Positions 36,431-47,027 of a stretch of 64,000 bases of DNA are shown in pieces. Below the pieces are notes generated by a model that saw nothing but the letters and a program-made list of their open reading frames with translations, did no database searches and was not told where the DNA came from. The position numbers and the translations under genes are program-made. Origin of the DNA: Saccharum officinarum (Eukaryota > Streptophyta > Magnoliopsida > Poales > Poaceae); NCBI GenBank assembly GCA_020631735.1, contig CM036162.1, positions 91,808,401 through 91,872,400 of the forward strand. Reading direction: 5' to 3'. Position 1 is the stretch's first letter; each line of letters opens with the position of its first letter.

Positions 36431-37080
36431 ATCCATCCTCTATATCATCCTCTATTCACTGTGGGGTTCACTTGTCACTTTATCTAAATATATCCATGTG
36501 ACATCTTATTTTGAAGTATTTATTGAAACGAATTTAATGGTGCAATCGGAATTTAATTTGGTTTTTTTATTTGGGAGTTATAGCATTTTTTCATAGTTGA
36601 AAACGTGGGGCCCGTCCAAGATTCCCTCCTGCCCACGCTCTCTCTCGCTCGTTCGTGCTTCATCGCGCATGCTGGGGCCGCCCGCGGCTGGTACCGGATG
36701 TCCGCTATTGCGCTACAAATAGCGTATGCGAGCGCATGCAGGAGCATTTGCAGTACACCGCTGCAGTTGTTTCAGCCGGTATATCATCCTACAGGAGCTG
36801 TTTACCGTAGCCGGGTGGGTAGTCTTAGGTTATCTGCACTCGTGGTACTCTAAATTTATCCTCTATACATCCTAGTCATCAAGATTCTCTCGTCTATTCC
36901 CAAGTCTTCCGCACTCATCCATCCTCTATATCATCCTCTATCCACTGTGGGGTCCACTTGTCACTTTATCTAAATATATCCATGTGAGATCTAGTTTTGA
37001 AGCATTTATTGAAACGAATTTAATGGTGCAATCGGAATTTAATTTAGTTTTTTTGTTTGTGAGTTATAACATTTTTTCGT
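36431..37080. repeat. Direct repeat pair of about 165 bp, offset 486 bp
   Basis: 36431-36596 and 36917-37080 share atccatcctctatatcatcc, actgtgggg(t)tccacttgtc, tatctaaatatatccatgtga, cgaatttaatggtgcaatcgg and gagttata(g/a)cattttttc in order. It is probably two copies of one MITE-like repeat or a local duplication. The flanking tracts (cacgctctctc) also match loosely. Confidence 0.75.
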
Positions 37081-38580
37081 ACGAAAAAAAAGTTGGCACG
37101 CTCTCCCACACACTCTCTTTCTTCTGTTGTCTCGCGCGCGTGGCCGTCCTCCCGAGCGGTCCTGTAGCGTATGAACTGTTTCACGGTAAATATAGAGGAT
37201 AGTCTCCGATCATGTATAATAGAGTAAGATATAGAGTATACCGCTGCAACTGTTTTCTCCTCTATGTCGTACTGCAGGGAGGTTTTCCGGACGCCAGTGC
37301 GGTCGGTTTTAGAGTTGGTGCTATTCACCATCTCATCCATAAGTATGGATGTTGGATCCGATGCATCGGCTTTAAATCCGCTGTCTCTAGATGGTATACC
37401 ACTGATTATATGCACCGATTGCAATCAGAGGCGAGTGGTATGCCAGGTTTCAACGAAACCATGGAGCCAAGGAGAGGTGTTCTTCCAAAACTTATTAAAT
37501 GGCAATAGTTCAGGATGTTTTCACAGGAGCGAACAACATTCTTCCAAAACTTATTAAACTTATTTAGGATGTTTTCAAAAATTATTGGAAGCAAACAAAA
37601 ACGCTTAATCTACACGGCACTCAAGTGTTTCCGGCGCTCCGCGCACTTGATTCGTTGTCCGTCCGATGTCGATGACTAACGCTCGATCCGACGCGCTCGG
37701 CTGCTCAACGCTGCATGCGTTTCGCTGGGCCTCTTTTTCCTCATGCTCCACACCCTCGTGCTCTAGGCCCACCTCAATTTCCTGGACGCATTGAAAACTA
37801 CTCTGAGCCGCCCACCTTGTCGCCTGCATGGCATATGCATGCAGATTTATTCTTTTAGTAGGGGCATATTACATCTCATTGAGCATAATTTACTACTTCT
37901 GTTTGAGTATTTAATTGATGTAAATTGATTATTCATAAATGAGAATGGTCAGAATTACTTAAAAAGTTATCTGATTTTTTTGGCTTTTTTTTTTATTTTT
38001 TGTATGTTTTATTTGATTTTTCTTTAATTTTTTCAATTTGTATTCCATAGAAATAATCTGGCTATTTTGTATTTTTTATAATATATTTGTATTATATGGA
38101 TAGTTTTTTTATTCATTTGATCTGGATCCGATGATCATGCAATCGAGTGTTGCTTGGATAAGAAACTCTCGATTCTGTCTTTTTTTTTTTCCAATCGAGT
38201 GTGCATGTTGGTTTCAACACTAGTGTGTGAGCTACCACCCGACCGCCAAGTAGACAGCCCCAACAAAAAAAACACCATTCTCCAACAGTTCCCTTTCCTT
38301 TGCTCCTAAAAAAATTAAAACACACACTTGTAAAGCAGCGTAGTAGTAGCTGGTAGTTGATCACCTGCAAGCAGCGTTCAAAAGCCAAGAAACATTAGCA
38401 TCAGGTACCTTAAATTCGTGAACGGGTCATCTCTGGAATCATACACAGGGAGTCTATTTCAAATGCTGGTAGGTATGTGAATTATCTGATTCCTGACGTC
38501 CGGACGCAGGCCCACGTCACACTAAAAGCAGTCCACCGTTCACCATCTCTCTTATCCATTTTCTTTTCACTTTAAGCTAA
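37081..38580. other. Repeat-rich spacer without recognised gene
   Basis: Short, low-quality frames only. AT-rich around 37850-38110, with poly-T tracts; nothing assignable. Confidence 0.4.
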
Positions 38581-38599
38581 TCTCACGCCACACGCCCAT

Positions 38600-38790
38600 C
38601 CTGCACCATGCCCCCATCTCTGCCACCACACATGCTTGATGATTGGGCCGCACACCTCCTCCACCTCCGTGAGCTTCTCCTCATAGTCCTCCTCCGCTGT
38701 TTGCCCCGTGGCGCCCTCCAACTGCTCAGTGCCTCTGCAAGGGCGGTCTCCATCTGCTCTCTGTCCTCCTCGCCGATCTTCACTGCCATG
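38600..38790 (-). pseudogene. HSP70/BiP-like C-terminal fragment
   Basis: Minus-strand reading gives IGEEDREQMETALAEAL and, after a one-base frame change near 38730, TAEEDYEEKLTEVEEVCGPIIK. These match the order of the HSP70 C-terminal lid (EALEWL...YEEKLKEVE..CNPII). The fragment is about 60 codons, has no start and is frameshifted, so it is a captured or retro-inserted scrap. Identification is by motif memory only. Confidence 0.55.
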
Positions 38791-38934
38791 TCGCCGTCAT
38801 CCTACATCGTGGCGTGGACATGGTACAGAGGCCTGTGACAGAGGTGTACGATGGGTCGTTGTTCTCGACGTCGCCCCTGACACGAGCTTACTGGCTACCG
38901 TGGTTTCCCAACAGGTAGGCCATGGTCGACGGTG

Positions 38935-39330
38935 ATGCCGTGTTTCAAGTGTTTTTAGGTGTTTTAGACGTATGTTTCAAGTGTTTCATTTGGGTGTTTC
39001 AAACGTTGCAATGGCTATATACGCATGTGTTGCGAGCGTATGTTTCAAGTGTTTCAGTTGTTTCAGACGTACGTTTTATGTGTGTTCATCTGGATGTTGC
39101 CGAAGTATATCTAAATGTTGCATAACATCCATGTTTCAAGCGTATGCTTTCAGGTGTTTTAGGTGTTTGATACGTATATTGCAAGTGTTTCATCTGGATG
39201 TAATAAAAGTAGATCTGGATGTTACATATGTTGCTATGACTATACATGCATGTTTCAAGTGTTTCATTTGTTTTCAGACATATGTTTCTAGTGTTTTATC
39301 TAGATGTTTCAAAAGTAGATAAGGAAAGCA
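38935..39330 (+). repeat. Degenerate tandem array of tgtttcaagtgtttca-type units
   Basis: About 400 bp built from irregular repeats of tgtttcaagtgtttcat, gttgcaatggctatac and tctggatgtt. This resembles the subterminal region of a known class of grass DNA transposons (many copies of tgtttcaagtgttt next to GC-rich sequence). The GC-rich sequence after 39330 may belong to the same element. Confidence 0.75.
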
Positions 39331-40090
39331 CATGTTACAATGGAGCCGGACAGCCGGTAGCTGGCAGACAGCGGCCTGCTGCTGCTGCTAGGGCGCCGCC
39401 GTAGGTCACAGTGCGGGTGCCTAAGGTCGGCAGATGGCTCTGCAGCACGCATACGCAGGCGGGACAGGTGTCTGGGACCGGTCCCATTCACATGTGGGCA
39501 TGTGAAACAAAGCAGGCTTCCCGCGGGGCACGCATGATGGAGAAGGCATGAGAGTTGCATCCAGATAGAGCGGGCTTGGGTGGTCCCTGTGTACGTCTGG
39601 GCGCGGGCGCACATGACGGAGGTGGCGTAGCAGCTACGTCTGGATGCGCCGTCCATCCGGACGTCTCCGGACACTGGCCATTCCGATTAAAAAACGAGAA
39701 CGAATGCGAGATCTCAGATCGCGTCTCCCTGGAAGGAAAGAAAGAACTCCTCTGTAAACAGCAGCCATTACGCGTCAAGTTGAGAGCGTTTGGGACGGTG
39801 CCGCACACCTGCTGTGTTGCCTGCGTGCACGCGGGTGTAGACGGCAACCCGCGACGCGATCGTCTCGTCGTCGGTACGAGAGGGAGTGGATGCAGCTCCG
39901 AGCACCGGTTTGGCCGAATGGCCGTGGCATTGGAGAGGATAGCGTGAGCACAGTGCCCACGTTCTAGTCATGGCGATGGGAGATCGGAAAGCAGACACAA
40001 TGGGATTTTTTTCGCGCCAGATCAGCGATTAGGAGGGCTGGGCCCTGCGCGAAAAGGTACGCCCCGCGTTTCGCAACATGAAGGACGGGT
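39331..40090. other. GC-rich spacer, probable transposon interior
   Basis: Long overlapping frames on both strands without recognisable domains. It includes gtccggacgtctccggacac-like sequence near 39655-39675. No gene supported. Confidence 0.4.
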
Positions 40091-40247
40091 GAGCATCTCC
40101 GAGAGTTCTCTAAACCTCCTTCTAATCCTTAGTTTTTAGAAAGATGAGAAAAAAAATCCCTCTTCAATAACTCCTGTACAGTCTCCTAATATTTTAGGAG
40201 TTGGAAAAAATCCCCCTCATCCGCGTAACTTTACGCGTCGCAGACTC

Positions 40248-40400
40248 ATGCGCATCCTTACCTCGCGCGATGTTTTCTTCTTCTCCGACGACAGACGCCG
40301 CGCCGAGTACGACCTCCGCCTTCGCGATTCCACGTCTTCCTACACGCGCACCTCCTCTGGTTGGGCCTCCTCGTCGGCTACCTACGGGTACGGGTATGGG
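40248..40400 (+). pseudogene. J-domain (DnaJ-like) protein fragment
   Basis: SDDRRRAEYDLRLRDS (about 40280-40330) matches the end of a J domain (LSD..+R..YD), followed by a Ser/Thr and Gly/Tyr-rich stretch as in small plant J proteins. No HPD motif is present. It is a truncated captured piece. Confidence 0.45.
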
Positions 40401-40690
40401 TACGGCCATGGCGGTGGTTCATGGCGACGGACGCCTCCGGGGTCACGCGCCGGTGCCTCCGGGATCGCGACGGAGTCCTTCTCGGTCTTGTTGCCCGGCG
40501 TGGAGTTGATGACGATGGAGTCGTCGCAGCCCCGGACGAAGCAGAAGTGCATGTGGATGAGTCCCACGCCGCGACGCCAGGCTCACGGGCGATGCCGCGG
40601 CGGACGGCGTTACGCACGATCTCCTCGGCCTGTGGGCACGAGTGCAGTAAACCGACCTCCAGTTTCCCCGGCGGCGAGGCGTGTGCCACC
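40400..40690 (-). pseudogene. Class III peroxidase exon fragment, antisense
   Basis: Minus-strand frames give VGLLHSCPQAEEIVRNAVRR and then, after a frameshift near 40570, [16 protein letters not shown]. This corresponds to the N-terminal part of secretory class III peroxidases. The distal His-Asp pair of the usual HFHDCFVRGCD motif is missing, consistent with a 6-base loss, so the fragment cannot encode an active peroxidase. Confidence 0.75.
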
Positions 40691-41372
40691 GAGGCCACGA
40701 CGAGCGCCTGCTTGCTTGCGTGTAGGCTGCTGCAGGTTGCCTGCTTGCCTGGTTGCTACCCGCCTGCTTGCTTGCATGGTACTGTATGCATGCTCTGTTT
40801 GCTTGCCTGGTGGCCGGCTGCTGGGCTAGGGCAACACGAAGGAAAGGAGGCGGCAACGGCGCAGGTATGCGCGAGCAGGAAGAGTTCAGCGTGAAAAAAA
40901 GGATCGAAAAAAAATCCAAGTGGGACCAAAATTTAATTTTTAGAAGTAAAATATTAGAAATTATTGGGGATAAATTTTTTTTTTTCTCTCAATATCCTTT
41001 TAGAGCTGGAAAACATGGAGTTTTTAGGAGTAATATTTAGGGAACTGTTGGAGACGCTCTCTTGCGCCTCTCCTTTCTGGTGGACTGGTGGTGGTGGGCC
41101 GTAAAAGCATGATTGCCCAAAGCTTAGACTTTAGAGCAGCCCACAACGTCCCATTAAGCGGTTCGCACCTGCGCCGGCGCCGGCGGCGATCATATCAGCA
41201 TCTCGCGGACTCGCAGCGCAGGTACCGTAGGCGTGAAGCAGTCATCACACTTGGCGGCGACTCCGGCCTGAACAAACCAGTAGCGTCGACGCATCAGGCG
41301 GGCGCGCGGGTGCTCTGGGACGCACCTCTAGTGATTCGCCTGCTTCATCGGGGACAAGCAAGTTGCGCGATG

Positions 41373-41430
41373 TAATGTCTATATCAACTCATTTGCTTTA
41401 CTAATGTCTATATCAACTCATTTGCTTTAC
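41373..41430 (+). repeat. Exact 29-bp tandem duplication
   Basis: Two perfect copies of a 29-bp unit (starting taatgtctatatcaactc) at 41373-41401 and 41402-41430. The surrounding 41060-41770 has no recognised gene. Confidence 0.95.
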
Positions 41431-41770
41431 TGTTCTATATAGTTGTAGCTGTTTACCTCGCAATTCGAATCGAGTTTTCTATTCTGCAACTAACTTAAGT
41501 ACTTCGAACATGTATATATATTTTTTAATCCAAGTAAAATCGAGGTGCCTTTTGAAATCCATCACACTGATTTTTCATGGGGCTCTATTTCAATCTGTTG
41601 TGTATTATTAGCCTTTAAGGTAACATCCATACATATACTAGGGTCTACTAGCCTCTATCCTATTTTATTCCGACTTCTATTTTATTTAAACCATGTTGTC
41701 GGTGTAAGAAACGGCGGTCCTAGCACCAACGAGTAATGAGTGTCTGCGCGTCGGGAGTCCGAATGGTGTG

Positions 41771-43335
41771 TGAAAGCATCTAGGCCCCGGTGTTGGTTTC
41801 GGCAATTGATGACAACGCATCATTACCATGACTAACGTGTGTTTTGCAGAAACAGTGGTAAGTTAGGTCATAGAGTTGATAACTGCTTTGGGCACTATGA
41901 TATTCATGTCCCTTGATGGAAATCGTTTCGGTTTTCAAAGGATCAACGACAAGATTAAGGACGGTTAGTTCCGGATGTCAAGGTGTTGAGTTACATCCGG
42001 AATAGTCGTTAGGATCTTTGTTTCTTCCTTTGACCGTACTATAAAGGGGGCATGAGCGAGTAGCTTGACCTAGGTGAGTCTTTTGTTTAGGTGTGGTGCA
42101 CACTTGTCAAACTTAGCACTAGGTAGCTCTAGAAAAGCTTAAAGTTCAGTTGGAAGCAACTTGGTTCAAGTTGTGTCACGTTTAGAAGTCGTTTGAGCAG
42201 TTTACCCTTGACCGGACGCGGTCTTTGTCATGACCGGACGCGTCCGGTCAGTACTAACAAGTCACTGCGTCGTTAACTGATTGACCAGACGCGGTCCTTG
42301 AGAGGACCGGACGCGATGGTCAGTCTGACACGTGTTTCAGAGGGTAAAGGTGTAATCAAACGCGACTGTGAAGTGATCGAACGCGTCCGGTCACGTTCCA
42401 GTAAGGTCCCAAGCTGACCTGACGTGTCCGGTCATCTATGATCGGACGCGGTCGAGCGTCAGGTCAAAGTTCAGTTAGGTTCTTGCATGATCGGACGCGT
42501 CCGGTCATCCCTGACCGGTGCGTCCGGTCATCTCTGACCGGCGCGTCCGGTCACTCAGCGCTGACTTTCGGTTTTCGACCGTTACGCTGATTTGGCAGGT
42601 AACGGTTGTATTTGTCTGAGGGGTGTATAAATACATCCCCTCCACCTCTTTTAGAGGTCTCTTGCTCATTTGTTCAGCTGAGAAACACCTTTGGAGTGTA
42701 AGGGAGTGCAAGAGCCCTAGTGAGGATAGTGATTTGAGAATCAAAGGTTGAGATTCCTCACTAGTGACAAGAGTGTAGCAAGTGTGCATCCATCTTCTCA
42801 TTAGGCTTGTTGTGGTCAAGTGAGAGTTCTAGCTTGTTACTCTTGGTGATCGCCATCACCTAGACGGTTTGGTGGTGATTGGGAGTTTGGTGATCATCCG
42901 ACGAGCTTGTGGGTGACCCAACTCATGTTATGAGCGGTTTTGGGTGATTCGCCGTGATGGAGTGTCAAAGAATCAACCCGTAGAGAGTACTTGATCCTTG
43001 CGCGGATCAAGGGGGAGCTACACCCTTGCGCGGGTGCTCTAACGAGGACTAGTGGGGAGTGGTGACTCTTCGATACCTTGGCAAAACATCGCCGTGTTCC
43101 TAACCCTTACTTTCAAGCATTTACTTTCGTGTATTACTTTCATTGCTTGTTTACTTTCCGAGAATTGTCATGCTAGTCTAGGATTGGAACTTAGGGTGCA
43201 AAACTTTTACCGGTAGAATCACAAGGAACACTAGTAGGCACTAGGGGTGAAGTTTGACTTGTAGGATTTAATTCTTGCAATTAATTTTTAGAAAAGCCCA
43301 ATTCACCCCCCCTCTTGGGCATCTTGATCCTTTCA
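41771..43335 (+). repeat. Copia 2 5' LTR
   Basis: 1565 bp, TG...CA (tgaaagc to cctttca), directly followed by the PBS ttggtatcggagca (43337-43350). Includes GCGTCCGGTC motifs at about 42215-42560 and a TATAAATA box at 42626-42633. Confidence 0.88.
42626..42633 (+). promoter_or_regulatory. TATA box of the copia 2 LTR
   Basis: TATAAATA about 75 bp after the last GCGTCCGGTC motif, mirroring the arrangement of copia 1. Confidence 0.75.
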
Positions 43336-43388
43336 ATTGGTATCGGAGCAGTGTTGCTCTTTATTTAGGCTTCACCGCCTAGAGCAAG

Positions 43389-45734
43389 ATGTCTAATGGG
43401 GAAGGACCACCTCCTACTTTTGAGGGAGACGATTTTCTATATTGGAAAATTCGTATGGAGGCGTACGTCGAAGCCATAGATGTTGGGTGCCTTAGAGCCG
43501 CAACCGAAGGGCTTCCCCTTATTAGGGATCCCGTCAACCCAAGTGGTGACGAGAAGAAGTACGACCAGTGGAATGCAAAGGTAAAAAATGCACTCTACCG
43601 GGGCTTAGGTAAGGATATCTTCAATCGTATGCGTAATGCCAAAAATGCTCATGAATTATAGAAAAACCTTTGTGCTCTCCATGAGGGGACTAAGAGTGAG
43701 CGTGAGGAACACTATCATATTGCTTTAAAGAAAATTAATTCTTTTAAGATGCTTCCCAAAGAAAGTGCTAATGAAATGTACACTCGGTTAAATGTTCTTG
43801 TAGAAGATCTCAATGCTCTTGGACTCACTCAAATGAGTCAATCGGATGTTGCAAGGAGAATCTTGAGTGTTCTTCCCATTGAGAAGTATGGACACATTGT
43901 CACCGTACTTCACCAAAGTGATCTGTCCGCCGTAACACCGACTCAAGTATTGGGAAAGATCAATGCACATGAGATGTACATGCACATCACTCCGGAAGAG
44001 GGCTCATCATCTTCCAAGAAGAAAGACTTGGCCTTCAAAGCTAGCTATGAAAAGAAAAAGAAGAAGGGCCAAGCCATGATGGTGCAAGAAAGCTTAAGTG
44101 AGAGTGATATTGATGATGCATCACTTGCACTCACGGTGAGAAAGACCACCAAGATGCTAAAGAAGCTCAACAAGAGTGGCATCAAGTTCGATGGCAGGAA
44201 GAAGAAATTCTTCACAAGTAGCAAAAGGAAGCCAATATCTGAGATTGATTGCTTCAATTGTGGTGAACTTGGCCACTTAGCTCATCAATGCCCGAAGCCT
44301 CCAAAAGACAAGTACAAAAACAAGAACAAGGGCAAGAAAGATGATTCAAGTGATGAAGAAGATGAGAAAAAGAAGAACAAGCCATACAAAAAGAAAGATG
44401 ACAAGAGAAGAGAGTTCTACAAGAAGAAGAAGGGAGGCAAAGCTTACATTGTTGGTGATTGGCTCACCGACATTGAGTCATCATGTGAGTCCTCCGGCGA
44501 TGAGAGCAACGATGAGAAAGAGAAGGTCACCACATTTGTGATTGAGCCATCATCATCTTCACCGACATCTTCATCACCACCTTCACTGCCACCTTCACCA
44601 TCATCTTCCACTACTCATCTATGCCTTATGGCTAAGGTTGAACGAAAGGTACAAAATAATGATAGTGATGATGATGATGATGATAGTGATAGTGATGATG
44701 AATATGATGCACCTTCTTATGATGAACTTGTAAAATTGTTGAACAAATATTCTAAAATCATAAAAAGAACTAGAAATGAAAATGATGAGCTTCAAAATGA
44801 AAATGAATCACTCTCATCTAAGCTTGAGAATGCACATAAGACTAGTGATGAGCTCAAAGATCAAAATGAAACTATGTCTTCTACTCTCAAGGAGCTCAAA
44901 ACTTCTAACAAAAAGCTTAGAAATGAACATGATAAACTTGAGAAGAAGCATGGTGAACTCATCACTAGGCTCAACTTGCTAAAAGATTAATATACTACAT
45001 TGAAAATCAACTATGATAGTCTTATTGTTGCTAATGAGCTTGCTCTTGAGACACATGATGCTACTAACCAAGTTGTTAAGATTGATATAGCTACATCATG
45101 TGATGATTTGATTGTTGAGAACTTTGAGCAAGGCTCTAGCAGCAAAGGCAAGAGTGCGGTCGAGTCCGACAACTATGATGAGTATGTCAAGCTTAAGAGT
45201 GAAAATAAGATGCTTAAGAATGAGAACAAAAAGTTGATGGCTCTTGAAAAGCAAGCACCAAATGAGTCACTTATTGAAGAAAACAAAAAACTCAAGCAAG
45301 AAAAAGAGCATCTCAAGACCGGCCTAAGCAAGTTCATAAGAGGCCAACATTTGCAAAGTGAGCTACTCATGAATACCGTCATGAAGATGGATAGAAGTGG
45401 CATTGGTTACTTGGCAAATCAAGAGAAGAAGGCTAAGGCTCAATAACAACAAAGCAAGTCAAAGCCCAAGCCAAAGAGATGTGTTGAGTGTGGACAAGAA
45501 GGCCATTTTGCTCATGAGTGCAAAACTCCACCACCACAACCCTTGCCCAAGCATGCTAGACCCTTTGCCTTCAATGCTCATTACATGCTTTGAAAAGATT
45601 CAAGTGGAAAGATAAAAGTCATGTTCTTGGGTCCCCCTAACAAAAATAGGCCAAAGAAAATATGGGTTGCCAAGTCACTAGTTGAGAAAATCAAGGGTCC
45701 CTCTCAAGTTTGGGTCCCTAAACAAAAGGCTTGA
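43389..45734 (+). pseudogene. Copia 2 gag with four premature stops
   Basis: One frame of 782 codons from ATG 43389 to TGA 45732-45734. It is broken at 43659 (TAG), 44988 (TAA), 45444 (TAA) and 45591 (TGA). Gag domain in the first about 200 codons, first knuckle CFNCGELGHLAHQCP (about 44251-44293), Lys-rich and Asp/Ser-rich stretches, a coiled coil (44730-45330), second knuckle CVECGQEGHFAHEC (about 45482-45523). The paired knuckles and long coiled coil match the layout of copia 1 gag. The frame itself has no indels; only point stops disable it. Confidence 0.9.
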
Positions 45735-45748
45735 TCTTTTGTGTGTAG

Positions 45749-45823
45749 GTGAACTACAAGACCGGTGGATCTCATTGGGTGATTGATAGTGGTTGCACAC
45801 AACATATGACCGGTGATCCTCAT
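45749..45823 (+). pseudogene. Copia 2 pol, first 25 codons (protease start)
   Basis: Opens VNYKTGGSHW after an acceptor-like tgtgtag. Contains the protease active site IDSGCTQHMTG. It is cut after GDPH by the gypsy insertion and continues at 58341. Confidence 0.88.
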
Positions 45824-46965
45824 TGTCGGTACCAAAAGTACGGGGGTACCCACACCCATCGCTAGTAAAAAACTAAAACGACTGACACCGCAATAAAAGG
45901 CAGCCCGCCTCGACCGCGCATCCTGTCCGCCTCGTACGAGGCCCGCTCGACGGGGCGCCTCGACCGCGCTCCGGCTCTGACTCGTACGAGGCCCGCTCGA
46001 TGGGGCGCCTCGACCGCGCCCCATCCCGTACGGCAAGCTACCTCGACGGCGCTCCGACCCGCGCGAAGCTTGTCCGCCCACTGGGAAAAACTCCGACTCG
46101 CGTGAGCCTGGGTCGAGCGCCTCGACTCCTTCTCTTTACCTACCCCAGGACAAAAGCCATAGCATTTAATGTGGTTACCTACTATCACCTACCGGCATGG
46201 CTGCGACCAGGATCGACGTGGGAACAATGCCCGTGTCAGGTCTCACTGTTTTACCACCCATCCCATGATGGGAGGTGAAACCCGTCACTATACCCACCTT
46301 ACCGCACACTGTTTACCATCGATCACCCTCGAGGGAGGATAAGACAAGGCCCGTTCTCCGCAATCTCGGGGATTCGGCCTTATCCATCCGGTCTCGACCC
46401 GGCCTCGACCCAACCTCGACGCTCGGCGTAGTTCAATGGCAAGGGAAGGACGGTATGGCACGACGCTCCGGATCATTTCGCCGTCTCGTCTCCCACGACG
46501 CCATGGTGTCTAGGGATGGCCGGCCATTCCCAGGGCACGTCACTGCAGTCAACTCAATAGGAATCGACCAAACATCACCTCAAGGCTCCCCGTCGTCCTG
46601 GCCTCCTCTCGCCCTATAAAAGGGCAGGCCAGGGCTCTGCACGAGGAGGAGGAGAAACGAAGCACCCGACCGGACAACAACAGACAACGAAGAAAAACAA
46701 GAGATCGATACCTCAAGCAACCACCCTTGTCCTTTTTTCCTCTCTTTGAGACTTGGGCTCGGCGCCCTCTCTCGCATGCTTGTAACCCCTACACGAGCAC
46801 TTCGGTGCAAGGAAATACAAACTTCTTCCCCCCCGCTGGACGTAGGGCCTTCTTTTGCCCGAACCAGGATAAACCCCCGTGTGTTCTCCTTGCATCACCA
46901 TCCAGGAAAGAGACACGCAGCATTTACTCGTTGGTTTAGGACCCCCTCGGGTCCGAACACCGACA
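45824..46965 (+). repeat. Gypsy element 5' LTR
   Basis: 1142 bp from tgtcggtacc to acaccgaca, TATA box TATAAAAG at 46615-46622. It differs from the 3' LTR at over thirty sites by eye, essentially all transitions. Confidence 0.95.
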
Positions 46966-47027
46966 GTTGGCGTGCCAGGTAGGGGATCGCTGCGTGCCAA
47001 ACGTCGCTTTCTCGCCTTTTTTCCTGG

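Larger units (their letters stand above)
40091..41059. mobile_element. Pack-type (MULE-like) element carrying gene fragments
   Basis: Left end gagcatctccgagagttctctaaa and right end, inverted, gagcgtctccaacagttccctaaa, with similarity continuing about 100 bp inwards (ctcctaa, ttttagg words). Such long inverted ends with unrelated GC-rich gene pieces between them are the layout of a Pack-MULE. No 9-bp target duplication was recognised, so the superfamily is not certain. It contains a J-domain-like fragment and an antisense peroxidase fragment. Confidence 0.6.
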
